From Babesia bovis T2Bo (taxonomy: Eukaryota > Apicomplexa > Aconoidasida > Piroplasmida > Babesiidae): a stretch of DNA of 64,000 nt. Positions 33,870 to 45,401 of this stretch are shown here, one piece after another. The DNA lies in contig NC_010575.1 in assembly GCF_000165395.2 (NCBI RefSeq), forward strand, positions 2,093,001 through 2,157,000, read 5' to 3'. Every line of letters begins with the position of its first letter. Position 1 is the first letter of the stretch. Position numbers and translations under genes: made by a program. Below the pieces are notes generated by a model that worked only from the letters and a program-made list of their open reading frames with translations, had not been told where the DNA came from and did not search any database.

Positions 33870-34145
33870 TTATTGATTGTCGCGTGCCCCAGTGAGGCAA
33901 TCGCGCACATTACCATATGGCACTAAAAGATAGTCCTCACGATCTGTGCAAGGCTTTTTATATAGTGGCGTGTGCTTACGAGGCTCACGACTCACCCTTA
34001 TAATAGGGGAGTCAATAAAATACAAGCACGCATAGCATAGGCCAAGGGAACCAGACGTGACATATAATCCGTTTGCAGCGACAAAATGGCGCCAATGTAT
34101 TATATAATGTATGTGCGCCGCAGCTTTGCTTCGGTTTTGCATCAT
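33870..34145 (-). CDS. Possible small mitochondrial-type protein overlapping the Rieske 5' end
   Basis: A 91-codon minus-strand frame (ATG 34145, stop 33870-33872). It overlaps antisense the first 60 bases of the Rieske coding region. The N-terminus is basic and lacks acidic residues ([19 protein letters not shown]), as in mitochondrial presequences. A hydrophobic segment ([13 protein letters not shown]) and a well-mixed hydrophilic tail ([13 protein letters not shown]...) follow. The non-overlapping 3' two thirds look coding. I do not recognise it. Its true start could lie on another exon, or the frame could be fortuitous. Confidence 0.4.
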   Translation of the reverse strand: MMQNRSKAAAHIHYIIHWRHFVAANGLYVTSGSLGLCYACLYFIDSPIIRVSREPRKHTPLYKKPCTDREDYLLVPYGNVRDCLTGARDNQ

Positions 34146-35212
34146 GAAATAAAGAAAACACGATATATGCCAGCTGCAAGTGAAAGACCGCTCTATAGAA
34201 ATGTCTTCGATAGAGCAGAACATCCTGCACTTTGGGCATTGGACAAAACAAGATTTGAAAAACAATCCTCTGTAGAATCACTTGGCGATTTGATTACGCC
34301 GCATGCCCATGGGCATACATTTGCAAGAGGTGGTATTACAAAGTATGCACATTATGTAAATGTATGGGAACCCGTATTTCCCAGAACACCAGATGTCATG
34401 AAAGGAGAGTTAATTTCCGGTGCAAATTTCACTAGAACTAGTGGATGGCACCTACCAGGGGAACCTGCCCTTGTCTCAGTTGGAAAATTAGGGCCAGACA
34501 ACCAAAGAGCTATCGGATACGCAGAAAATGCAGTAGTACCAGACTCTATTGTGCCGGATGCTTTCCCGGATTTTGGTGAATATAGATTGCCTAAAGGTAC
34601 AGATAGAAGGGCTGCCATATATATCATGTCTGCCACGGCCATGTTTTTCTTCCTTGCGCTAGGGAGATCGTTAGTTTGCAAGATCATACACTATTTCTGG
34701 ATAGCAAGAGTAGGTAATACATTTTTCTATACAAAACATTTCAGGACATCGCTGCTAGTGGTTCTGTTGAAGTCAACGTGTCACAAATGATCCCTGGAGA
34801 TCAAGTAACTGTTAAATGGAGATCTAAGCCAGTCTTTATCAAAAGACGAACCCAAGAGGAGATTGAGCGTTCCAGGTGAGTGCTAAGGAGTGTGAATATA
34901 TGTTCTTACAGAAAGGACGATGAACTCTTGGACTCCATGAGAGACCCCGAACTGGATGCTGATAGGAACGTCAACCCAGAGTGGCTAGTAAACATTGCCA
35001 TTTGTACTCATCTAGGTTGTGTTCCTACCAAAGGCGGTAACTATGGAGGTTACTTCTGTCCGTGCCACGGATCACATTACGATGCCTCGGGTACGTCTGT
35101 TGTGTTTTCTGATCATTATCTTTCAGGTCGTATAAGACAAGGACCAGCACCGTCTAATCTGGAAGTTCCACCATATAAGTTTATCGATGAAAACACTATT
35201 AAGCTAGGTTAA
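34086..35212 (+). CDS. Rieske iron-sulfur subunit of cytochrome bc1 complex
   Basis: Four exons, 34086-34709, 34745-34875, 34912-35090 and 35127-35212, with introns of 35, 36 and 36 nt, giving 339 residues. A basic N-terminal mitochondrial presequence is present (start 34086; an ATG at 34107 is an alternative). There is one transmembrane helix at about 178-206 and the flexible hinge. The 2Fe-2S ligand boxes are CTHLGC (about 283-288) and CPCHGSHYD (about 301-309), followed by [15 protein letters not shown]. It transfers electrons from ubiquinol to cytochrome c1 in complex III, a validated drug-target complex in these parasites. The N-terminal region is longer than in animals, as in other apicomplexans. 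Confidence 0.95.
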
Positions 35213-35736
35213 ACGTGTTATAATCTTGCGTCGCCTGCAATAACATGATTGAGCCACAACCAAAATCCTTAGGTGTCAAACAATAATAGTCGTTTCGCTC
35301 CGAATACACGAGGAAAAATAAGTGATGATTAATATTGGATAAGATGTTATTATTCATCTATACGCCATTTGCACCATCATTAAATACATTAATTATGTGT
35401 CAATCAATGAAATGCTACCCATATTCGATTATGTACGCCTACTTAAATAATAAAAATGTGTACATGTCTAAAAATGTCGATCCCGGTGTTCAGTTACCAT
35501 GTGAATGTTCGGGGTTGTTGCCATCGTTGTCGGCTGTAATCATTTTCCTGTTTATACGTGAATGCAATAGATAAAATTCTAATCTGTAACGAATACCTAG
35601 TGTACTGTAGTCTTCTAAACTTTCGTGTTGAGACAATGTTGTGGGATTTATTTTTTAAACGACTATGCCTCAAAGAGTTATTTTAGTCGCATTCCATACT
35701 TCTATGGGAATAAACCTTTAGAACAAAACTTTTACC
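35213..35736. other. Convergent intergenic spacer
   Basis: AT-rich. A plus-strand frame at 35335-35574 begins at TTG and looks fortuitous. A minus-strand 17-codon stretch starting near 35550 (MITADNDGNNPEHSH) could be a small exon, but no complete gene was assembled. Confidence 0.4.
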
Positions 35737-36879
35737 TTATTTAGTATCTTCATCTTTAAATTCATTTGCCGATTCATGCTCTACCTTGACACTTTCTTCT
35801 TTTCTCAGGTTATTTTTCTTACACGTAAAGATGCCTAGCCGATAGCTGTAGAAAATAGTTGCTGCAATACATCCCATTAAGTAAAGGGATATAACGCATA
35901 TATAACCAACGTTTTTAGCTTCTTGAGAGAATCCGTTGTCTGATGATCCGATACAGATGACCAGCAATAGGATTAGTGATAATACTGCCAGTGCTCCAAA
36001 CACCATACAGCAGAAAACGTCTTTGCTCCATAGCCAATTAAATGGCTCATGCGATTTGACAATCATAATCAAAACTAAAGTTGTTCCATAACAAATAACG
36101 ACAAGGGGGTAAAAGACATGATGTTGATTTTGCTGGAAACTATAAGTACCTTGATATATCATCAACGTAATTAGAGCCCCGAACGATATTGATAATAGCA
36201 TCAATATCACAACCTCGTAGAAAGAATAGGGTAACTTCAGTATGATTACATATAACAATGATGTGGAGTATATTTCCGCCAGTAACACTACCGGACGTGC
36301 CGAATTTTTTAGGTTATTGACGTCGGTGTTACCGTCTCCCGAATAAACAAAACTTCGAGTTACAAATGCATGCAACGGAACAGCCATACCGCATGTCGCT
36401 AATATGGCCAATACCACAATGGCGATGGAGACGTAACATGCCCATTGTGAACGACAGCATGGCTGTTTAAATAATCCACACTTCCAACCACAAAGCAAGG
36501 TACCCGCCATCACTAACAGACATGTACCGGCTATGCTGTAGACATAGTATGATGCTCCATTTTCGTAAGCAACAGATATTTCTGTAACCTTAAAAACCAA
36601 CGAGTTATAAAGCGCACAAAAAATTGAAACTAGCAACAGGGTAGCCCAATGCCACTTGGTAAATGGTTTTACCAAGTAGTCAAGTTTGTAACAAAGACAA
36701 AGCACAAGTATGGACAACAGTATGCCCAATGCTTGAGTTGCATACGTGACTGTGGTTTCGTTGATAAATATGCTTATTCCGTTAACTAATAGAATGGTCA
36801 GTGTCAATATAATTACCAAAACCAGTGCTTTCTCAAGCAATGGGTTGGTGGTACCCGTCGGGTTAGCCATCGTAGACAT
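35737..36879 (-). CDS. Multi-pass membrane protein, about ten helices, unknown
   Basis: Intronless, 380 residues, ATG at 36879. About ten evenly spaced hydrophobic segments span residues 15-350, with short loops. One extracellular or lumenal loop carries GDGNTDVNNLKN. A cytosol-like Lys/Glu-rich tail follows (EESVKVEHESANEFKDEDTK). There is no signal peptide beyond the first helix and no transporter signature that I recognise. Possibilities are a solute transporter or one of the piroplasm-specific multi-transmembrane families. It borders the 3.2-kb gene-poor spacer, which also holds apparent fragments of membrane-protein frames. Confidence 0.75.
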   Translation of the reverse strand: MSTMANPTGTTNPLLEKALVLVIILTLTILLVNGISIFINETTVTYATQALGILLSILVLCLCYKLDYLVKPFTKWHWATLLLVSIFCALYNSLVFKVTEISVAYENGASYYVYSIAGTCLLVMAGTLLCGWKCGLFKQPCCRSQWACYVSIAIVVLAILATCGMAVPLHAFVTRSFVYSGDGNTDVNNLKNSARPVVLLAEIYSTSLLYVIILKLPYSFYEVVILMLLSISFGALITLMIYQGTYSFQQNQHHVFYPLVVICYGTTLVLIMIVKSHEPFNWLWSKDVFCCMVFGALAVLSLILLLVICIGSSDNGFSQEAKNVGYICVISLYLMGCIAATIFYSYRLGIFTCKKNNLRKEESVKVEHESANEFKDEDTK

Positions 36880-38201
36880 AACTTGTCTAAATATCCCTTA
36901 CTATAACAAACTACTAATCCAAATGGCCTCTAAACTTAGTTTAAATGTAAATGATAATGAAATTTACCCACCTGTTTACAACACGCTGCAGCTGATAACT
37001 TTTGTGGCAGACCTACAAAACCTTCAGAAGCCAAAAGCATATGAAGCCAAATTTCGCAACTATAGGAATGCCTAGTAGATTATATTGCATCACACTTCCC
37101 CATTCTCTCGTGAGCATCTCCCATTGTGCACTCCGTCAGTATTCTTCATAAACGTCAAACTAATATTCCAATGTTATAGTGTTACTTAAAAGTGTCAAGC
37201 AGAAGAAAAGGAGGTGCCACAGAGGAGTCTGGCAAGCTCCGAAACGTCAGATATGTTATACTCCGTCGATAATATCTTATAGTAGAAACATGACTTAAGT
37301 ACCTTCCGAAAGTCTCACGGGCGGGAATCCGTATGATGAGTAATACCAAGATATGGACTCTCAAACTGCTACATAGCAGTTCATACCGTCATTATATTCA
37401 TTATTTGCCATATATATGTCAAAATAGTGTCATAAGTTATATCGGGTTTCTCTATCATGCCGTTTGATGTCCACGGAAACCGCTGAATATAAATGCATGT
37501 ACCATTACTGATGGGATAGTACCAATCTTTCTCGTTACGTTACTTATGTGAGATTGTGTTTGCGTTATAAGTCACGTTATCATATAATGAACTACGGATT
37601 CGACTTTTTATAACTAGGTCTAATGAGATGTATGACACCATAATAATCGTAGCATACTTTCTAGCCATAATTAACATGCTAAAACATTGGGTGTCAAATA
37701 TTCATGGACATTTTAATTTGCAGAAGATCCCTAGTTGTCCATCTATTACCTTAGATATTGTTATTACCTGAGTAGGCCTACGATGTCGGTCCATGTCTTA
37801 GAAGAGGTCCTTTTTGTTAATTATTTATGTTGGGAAATCTCAATTCCACTCAATTATACATACCATAGTTCACAACTCAAACTAACCATACAACCACGAT
37901 TATGTTATTCTGCAAACGAAAATTGCCATATATCATTTTATTGTCAATAATGTACGTGGGACATACGGCTGGCAATTATATTTGTTTGTGTTCATACTCT
38001 ATAGATTAGTGACCATAAGCGTCTGTCTGGTAGTATAGATAATAGATTTATCAAGCAATTTTGATGAGTAGAGGAACAATTGTCATCATTCGGTAGATTG
38101 TATATATTATTTTTAAAAAATGTGTTTGTTAATGTAAAATGTAGTATAATCTCTGTTCTCAACCATGTGTTTACGTTGATAGTTTAAACTGGTTGAATCT
38201 C

Positions 38202-38480
38202 TTAATCATATATATTCAGCCCAGTGAAGCTACTCAAATGAACAAAAAGTATCATGGACAAATTACCACCTAAATTATGAGCATACAAAATAATGACAAT
38301 AGATATCACCCCAAAGCAACACTGATGTATTGGCAAGTGATACACGCCTCCAGATAATGAATAGACCTTCATTCCAAATGGAAGAGAAGTAAATGTGGTG
38401 CTCTCAATCCCATTTCCCAACATTAGGAATATGGGGTGGAATTCTGAATCCCTTTTTGCAAAAAAAGAAGTGCCCCATAT
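38202..38480 (-). pseudogene. Possible relic of a membrane-protein gene
   Basis: A stop-bounded open stretch of about 92 codons on the minus strand, with an internal ATG at 38423. Composition looks protein-like: FGMKVYSLSGGVYHLPIHQC, then hydrophobic GVISIVIILYAHNLGGNLSM. No flanking exons with matching phase or splice sites were found. It may be a decayed fragment or a chance frame. Confidence 0.25.
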
Positions 38481-39642
38481 TTGCCCAGATTACCCTACGG
38501 AAATTATAATGCATTTATGCATTCAGTTATGACATGCAAACTACGTAAGAACCTGCAATTTAATGTTTATCAAGTCCTTTTGAATTCTTGCATAATGCAG
38601 AAAACCTATACAACTTTTAGTTTGAAAACAAAAGTAATTTTATTTAATTTTACATGTATTGTTGTTTCTATTTGTCAAAGAGTATGGTGTACGTAATTTT
38701 GAGACACTACTGGAGCTTATTTATTTGAACTACCCATTGAATCCAAACATATAAGGCATATTAGAACTAATTTTACAGCTTCGAGATTTACCATTTAATA
38801 GATTCACAGATTCATGTGGGTTAATATGGATTTAAAATGAAATATGACCATTAGATCTCTTAGGGAAGGCAGATGATCCTTAGAGCATAAGATTTTTTAA
38901 GTACACTATAATATGGTAGACATCTACGTCATCTAATTATAACAATTTTTAGTATTGTACACGTGAAATAACAGGTTCTTATCGCTTATAAGTCCACTAA
39001 ATGTATTAGATGGTCATCTCGTATATAACATCAGGAAGGCCATATATGGTGGTTTCCAACAGTGTAGTCCACATTTTTAAATGGGTGAAGTATTTTATAA
39101 AATGGACATTTCAGTATAGTGTCAGAATATAAGTTTCTTGATATAGCTATATTGCGTCGAAATAAACTACGTACTACAGAATCCGAAATTAGCCATTATT
39201 GTAGTGCCCACTTATAGATTAACTTATGACATTGATAGGACTCTATTATGCTTGTCAAATTATTACATACGTTAAGGCTATTGTGTATATAGTAGACATG
39301 ATATACAAAACCACGTTTACCATCTATATAGTTAATACATAAATATTCCAGTAGTCCTCATAATTGATATATGCATTTGAGATTTTTATGATCAACCAAT
39401 TCCATAAAACAGAAACGTTGAGTTTTGGTTTTATATTTCACAGAAGTTTACTCGCACTGTAGTTTAATGCATCATGAATACAAAAAATGACTAGCACGAT
39501 AACTAATCTCCCTATGAAATTATAGTGCAATTAAGATATGTACAAATTTCCCTATATGTTATGCCAAATTTTAAATATAAGATTAAACATGATGTTAGCA
39601 TTTCCTTTTAATCCAGTATATATGTAAGATTTTGGTTTCATG

Positions 39643-39660
39643 TTATATATATATATATAT
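39643..39660. repeat. TA dinucleotide microsatellite
   Basis: Uninterrupted alternating TA run of about nine units in the gene-poor spacer. It is of no known function and a likely length-polymorphic site. Confidence 0.7.
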
Positions 39661-39739
39661 CAACGGTGGATGGAATAAATTACATATAACGATAGTGTAT
39701 ACATATGATACTACAATGTAATCAATTCTATTCATAGTA

Positions 39740-39990
39740 TTATTGATGTGGAGCATACAACCAACTATATATTTCGCAAATACGTATTTGGCAGCATTCC
39801 ACCACAAAACCTTTTAATCTTCCAATGAGTTTATTGCATGTCGATATAAGATACAGGAGAACCGACATAATAATTGCATACACAAAATAGAAAAATAATA
39901 TTAGGAAGACGTACATACCCTTCGACTTTATGTATAGTCTGATCAAACGATCTTTCTTACCATTACTGACAAAATAAAACATCTGTAACA
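39740..39990 (-). CDS. Doubtful small ORF with one membrane helix
   Basis: Minus frame ending at 39740. The first ATG gives about 84 residues (MLQMFYFVSNGKK...), with a strongly hydrophobic segment (GMYVFLILFFYFVYAIIMSV) and a Cys-containing tail. It lies just downstream of alpha-COP on the same strand. No homology is recognised; it is kept only as a candidate. Confidence 0.22.
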
Positions 39991-40138
39991 TTCTACAATA
40001 TAATGATATAACATTATAGTGAAGTACATCTGGCAATCGAATGATGACTAAATGATACTACAGTGGATAAAGAATGCTCATTTTTCCACATAGGGTGAAG
40101 CCATCATAGTGCCCCAAGTATATAGCATGCCATGCCGA

Positions 40139-43100
40139 TCATCTAATCAGGCTACATAATTGGCAAATATTACAAGTATGACCTAGATACTTGTCTAATG
40201 CCACTGCACCGCAGAATCGGCATTGAACAGTAGGCTGCGATCTAATCTTGACAAAGCTAATTGTGCAAATGTTGAGATCGTTATATTCTCCTTCATCACA
40301 ATCTAAAGCATACGTTTCAACTCCTTTCTTTTCACATAATGCATATATTCGTTTTGCCTTTTGCATTTCATCTTCAGCACCATCTATGTTGGATACATCA
40401 AGGGACAGAAGACGCGTGATTAATTTTTTCGCTGTAATGTAATTTTGGGCCTTCCACATGATGCCCATTGTACGGCGCATTACAAGGTATTGGTGTTGAG
40501 GCAGTAGATTACAGCAGGCGAAATATACAGCCAACTCCAGGGAACGCCTCATATCAACATCAGACAGTTTTTCTCTTTCATCCTCCAGCAACATTGCAGT
40601 GATGTAAATACGACACTGTTCAATGTACTCTCGTGATGCTTCAGTCACTAAAAATATCCAATGTTTCAGTGCCAATCTAAATTCAACTACGGCATCTTGA
40701 AACAGGCCAGCGGTGACATTGGTATATCCTTTGTTCATTATGGTGTGAACATAATCATCATTAAGTATGGGATTAATGGGTCGAATACCATAAGGATGGC
40801 CGGGAATATTATTGGATTCATGACTAGATCCTTGGGCATACTGTTGAGCTTGCTCAACTATGTCTAGTAGCAACGTCTTATCACGCAAACCAAAATTCTT
40901 CTCTAGTAGATCTAAAGCAACTTCAGATTCACCTGCAAATAATATGGAACCTACAGTTGCTTAACTTACCCATGTTGATATAGTCGAGAGGGGAAAGCCC
41001 AATCGGAGGACCTGTGTCCACAGCGGCCTCTCGCTCGGATTCGTATACTTCCATGCTCTCCGCACTTTCAATCTCATCAATACTGCCCCAAACATCAGCA
41101 TTAACATCTGATTTTGTGGCGATAGTAGGTTCAACCCATGTTGAAACCTGATCAACTTCCGAAGGATCGCAATCATCGTAGAAAACTTGCTCGTCCAACT
41201 TCGATTCAGTTGCCAACACCTTCCAATTAGCATCTTCGCCCACTAGCCTTGTGATGGGAATGGGAGGAACCATATATGAGGCATCTGGATTTTCTTGACC
41301 ATTCCCATCCTCGATATTTATACCATATGTATTTTCACATATTTGAGACAACTTGGCATGCTTAGTATTCTTTAAAACATTCGACAATTCTGTCATATCA
41401 CCAAGGTAAATGGCATTTTGAATTGTTGAGGTGATATCATTCCTAAATTTACAAAGGTTTAACATCTTCTTCAACTTCGCACTGTTACCAGTAATAAGGT
41501 ACAACATGCTCAGTTTATCAAATAATTTTGCCTTTTGGTAAGCAGCTTCTGCCACTACGCAGTTTCCTTGTTCCATTGCTGCGTTGCCCACATTTTCCCA
41601 AGTTTCGACATCATCGATAACGTGCGCATCTTCAAGTGCTTCCTCTATATCGCCGAATTTAAGTGCCACTTCGAGTTTCATCATGGGATCAGTAATTATC
41701 ATCCTCGCCAACGACGGATAGTTTTTATTGATTAGATATGCAACCATCGCATTTCCGTGTATCCTTCCGGCTTCTATAAGTTTCTTCGCAGTATCTACCT
41801 TTTTGTAGTAAAGCGCAACTTTAAAGAAGAATTCATCTGAATTAATTTCAATCCTGTAACACCTGTGGTCTCTCTTCATAACATGTAGTGAGGTGTTCTT
41901 TATGCGTACTATATATATGGGTGCATCTATACTTTGGAGTACTCCACAATCACCATTTACCATGATATAATACATACGTTCGTCTGTTGCGTATATGACT
42001 GCTGAATTTTCATACCAAGCTGCAGTCTTAATCTTTCCATGGACTTCTGCGGATGCTAGTTTCTCTAGCTTCCTGTCATATATGAGAACTTTGTTACGGA
42101 AGACAGCCGCGATAAGTTTTTTGGATGGAGAAACAAATACATTAAAAAGTTTATCCACAAACACCCTGACCTTATAGACTTCCTCTTGGCACTCAATATT
42201 ATAAATAGAGAGCATTTTTTGTTCCTTAGACCAGAATAGGACAATGCCGGAACATATGGGAAATACTTTATCAACATTACCTTCTACACAGATCGAGCTT
42301 ACAGGGCCTCCCTCTAAGTTGTGCAGGACAACATCATGTGACATATTGATCGCCACTACTAGCGATCTCGATGCAAAACAAGCTGACATAGCTTCGCCCA
42401 TAAGAACCGTGTTATTATCTTGTGGATTATATTCGGATGATGCTCCACGTTTCAGAACCTCATATATATGCTGCTTTTTAAATACATAGTTAACAAGGAA
42501 GAGACTCTTATCTGGGCAGTAGTGATTGTAATATATAGCAAAAGGCCATATAAGATCTCTGTTACCTTTAAGGTTGGTTGGCATTGGGCTGTATGTCACC
42601 AAGGCTGCCATGACACTTTGCGCAACGACGCTACAATCGACCACACCACTAAGGGCCAGTATCCTTTTGCGGTACCTTTTACTAAATACTGCTGCTGGTG
42701 ATCGGAATACCAGCTCACCCATGCTTTGAAACTCATTTCCATCTAGTAATCCTCCAGAACAAGTTCCACCGGATATTCCGTCTTCATCATAGCAGATATC
42801 ACATTCAGATAAATTTTGTCTTGCAAACCCTTTATTAGCTTCTTGATCTGTAGTCTCAATCTCTTTGTCCAGATTGCTGGAGTAGAGAATTCCATTCCAT
42901 ATATAGTACAGGGTGTTTCCTACCAGTGTAACAATGGGCCTTTCTTTGAACAGCTTGAAGACTATGAAACCAGAGTCATGTCCTGTAGCTATATAGTTTG
43001 AATTTTTAGATTGCTGGACAATCCAGAACCTATTCTCCTTTGATGTGTAAGTATAGGCTAAAAACCACTTTCTGGTATCCCAAACTTTTATGGTTTTGTC

Positions 43101-43976
43101 CTCCGATACCGATATCATGTAATTGATGTTGTTAGGATGCATTATCAATGAGCAAATATTATCTTTATGACCTCGCAGAATATTAGTTTGCCAAATATTG
43201 GGACCATTGTACCTCCATACTCTGATTGTCTTATCGTCACTAGCGGTTATGACACACGGCATGGCATTGTGAAATATTGCCCAATTTACACCCTTTTCGT
43301 GCCCACACATGTTGTATAAACAAAGCACGTCTGTAAAGACCAGTTTTTCATGAAGCTTTGAATGCTCAGATGTTCTGCTAGGTAGACCACCTACAGTAAA
43401 CATCTGTATGTCCGAAAGTCCATTCGAATTGGCACTAGCATCATCAATAGTTTGGATGGCACAATTCTTCTCACGAAGCACGGTAACATCCCAGATTCTG
43501 GCAGTTTGATCAAGGCTAGCAGACACCAATAAGTCCTCTTTGGGATGAAATCGAGCACACATAACATAATGTGTGTGGCCTTGTAATACGCTAATACAGC
43601 TTCTACCTTGCCAATTCCATATTCTTATAGTTTGATCATCGGACGCCGATAATATCCATGGGTAATTGGGATGAAATTGCACTGTGCGTACATAATCTGT
43701 GTGTCCTTTTAAGGCAAAAAGCATTTTCTTCTGCCTGAAGTCCCATACAACCACGTGAGTGTCATCACCTCCACTGACGAAAAGTGGTTGTAGTAAATGG
43801 AAGTCAATTCCCCTGACAGGTCCTTCATGGTACTCGAATACCTCTACCAGGGTTGAATTCAAATAGTTCCATAACTGTATTTCACCAGAATGTAAAGAAG
43901 CTATGAGAAAGTGGAGGCTCGGGTGAAAGGTGATACCTTTTACCCTTGCAGTTTTAGTTGAGCACTTTTTCAACAT
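40139..43976 (-). CDS. Coatomer subunit alpha (alpha-COP)
   Basis: Two exons, 43976-40970 and 40932-40139, with a 37-nt intron, giving 1266 residues (human about 1224). The N-terminal beta-propeller starts RVKGITFHPSLHFLIASLHS and has clear WD repeats (GHTDYVRTVQFHP, SASDDQTIRIWNWQGR, SASLDQTARIWDV, GHEKGVNWAIFH). A middle propeller and alpha-solenoid follow. The C-terminal epsilon-COP-binding domain ends with CRFCGAVALDKYLGHTCNIC, the cysteine-rich terminus characteristic of alpha-COP. It is a scaffold of COPI coats for Golgi-to-ER retrograde transport. Joining the exons gives DYINMGESEVALDLLEKNFG, confirming the splice. Confidence 0.96.
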
Positions 43977-44766
43977 GGTTTCAGTTCCTTTGTTAATTCA
44001 GCAGATTCACAACGCCGTGTCTAATATGTATCCCATGATGTGCAAGTTACGATTTACCTTTGGGTTAGTGTTTAAATGATCCCCTAAGGATATTTTGTGT
44101 TTACCACTTTAACTCCTATATATTTCTTAATAATACCACGTGTAATCACGTATGTAAAAATAGATTTTTATAAATGAGTCCAGGGCAGGTTTAAGTGTTG
44201 CGGTACGCTTATAATTGTCATAGGGGGTTGACCGTGTGTTGACACATGGGCCCATTTTCTTTTAGAAACATAACAAACATCACACACATTGCTGTAAAGT
44301 TGTATACATTAGATATTTTGCATATAACTGTATTTAACTTTACTATGTATCGCTATCATAACCTGCTATATACAAATTGTTTTGACTATAACATTGCTTG
44401 ATATAGACTGCTTTTATTAGATGTTCAAATTACTATATGTTTTAGAATTGAATGTTTCAGAGTCGTTTATAAAATTTGGTCGAGTTGTAAAGTGTATTTG
44501 TGGAATGTTATGTTGAAATTTATGTTATATAATATAAAGGGATTCCTGCTATTGCAACAATATCACCGTTTCTTAACTGTAATATAGCCTGTTTTTGAGA
44601 AGTGTAGATTGTAAGCAACGAGCAGGTTTATAATTCCTCAAGTGATGTATCTTACAGAAATTTCTTTCTTCTCCTATCATAATTCTTTGTTCAATACTGT
44701 CATATTATAACGTAATTGCACAGAACGTAGCCGGACCTATATGCAGTAGTTTTAGTTAAATACGAC
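43977..44766. other. Divergent intergenic region, about 790 bp
   Basis: AT-rich spacer between divergent alpha-COP and the small gene at 44.8 kb. No open frame or RNA gene recognised; T exceeds A on the plus strand. Confidence 0.5.
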
Positions 44767-45391
44767 ATGTAAGACGCATTGGTTCATCTTATATTCCCTG
44801 CAGGAAGGATTATGTAAGGGAATTCATCTCGACACTGGAAAAGAAGCACTTAATAACTCTTAAACTGGTACGAAATGCGCCACACAGCAATTATACATCG
44901 CATATATATGTTAAAATATATTCTCAGATGGTAAAACGCGAGCTTCCAAACTTACAGTACCATTACGAGGTGTATCAAAAGTCACGTGAAGTAGAGCGAA
45001 AACTTGAGGTTAGTAATCATTTGTTAAAAGGTTAAAATGAAATATATTTCAATATTCTATTATCTCATGTGTATGGAATAATACACTGGGAGAAAGTAGA
45101 ACAAAAGGATTGATCATATATCCGCAGAAGTCTAAGCGCTCCATGAGACGAGCCATAAATATTTACAACTCTAGAGTGCAACGCATAGGTAATTTATCGG
45201 CATTAGATTAAAAAATTTTATTTGCATAACCTGTTACACAGTTGACAATATTAAATGCACTAACAGTCTCACGACTGCGAAGAGTACGACACACTATACA
45301 TACTCCTTCTTCGTCGTTGAATAATTTACGGCGTCTAATTATGGCCAGCAGCCATAGATCGCCATCGATCGAGCAACTTATGTCTGTATGA
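44767..45391 (+). CDS. Small basic coiled-coil protein, unknown; start codon apparently split by intron
   Basis: Best model has five exons: 44767-44768 (AT), 44804-44867, 44928-45008, 45128-45188 and 45267-45391, giving about 110 residues. Introns are 35, 60, 119 and 78 nt. The ATG is formed by splicing AT to G across a consensus 35-nt intron. If exon 5 instead starts at 45242, the protein ends at 45324. The 60-nt intron is in frame and stop-free, so it could be retained. The sequence is helical and charged (KDYVREFISTLEKKHL, YEVYQKSREVERKLE, KSKRSMRRAINIYNSRVQR). I do not recognise it. With the longer tail, only 10 bp separate it from the downstream E2. Confidence 0.5.
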
Positions 45392-45401
45392 GACTTGGAG
45401 G

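Larger units (their letters stand above)
36880..40138. other. Gene-poor AT-rich spacer of about 3.2 kb
   Basis: Longest stretch without a convincing gene. It holds a 50-codon plus frame (36923-37075), a 74-codon or longer minus frame of membrane-protein character (38202-38423, open back to about 38480), and a TTG-opened minus frame (39740-40036, 84 codons from its first ATG) with one hydrophobic helix. A possible small minus exon lies near 37208-37288 and a TA dinucleotide run near 39643-39660. The strand base bias changes sign across this region. No RNA gene was recognised. Options are a centromere-like or origin-like region, decayed gene copies, or simply a large spacer. Confidence 0.55.

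Noticed and set aside
35335..35574. 79-codon plus-strand frame after the Rieske gene
   Set aside because: Starts at TTG, has low-complexity hydrophobic content, no splice partners, and lies in 3' flanking DNA.
37182..37364. 60-codon minus frame and an alternative exon reading ILSTEYNISDVSELA
   Set aside because: Opens with TTG, and the alternative exon has no upstream exon in matching phase. Left as part of the gene-poor spacer.
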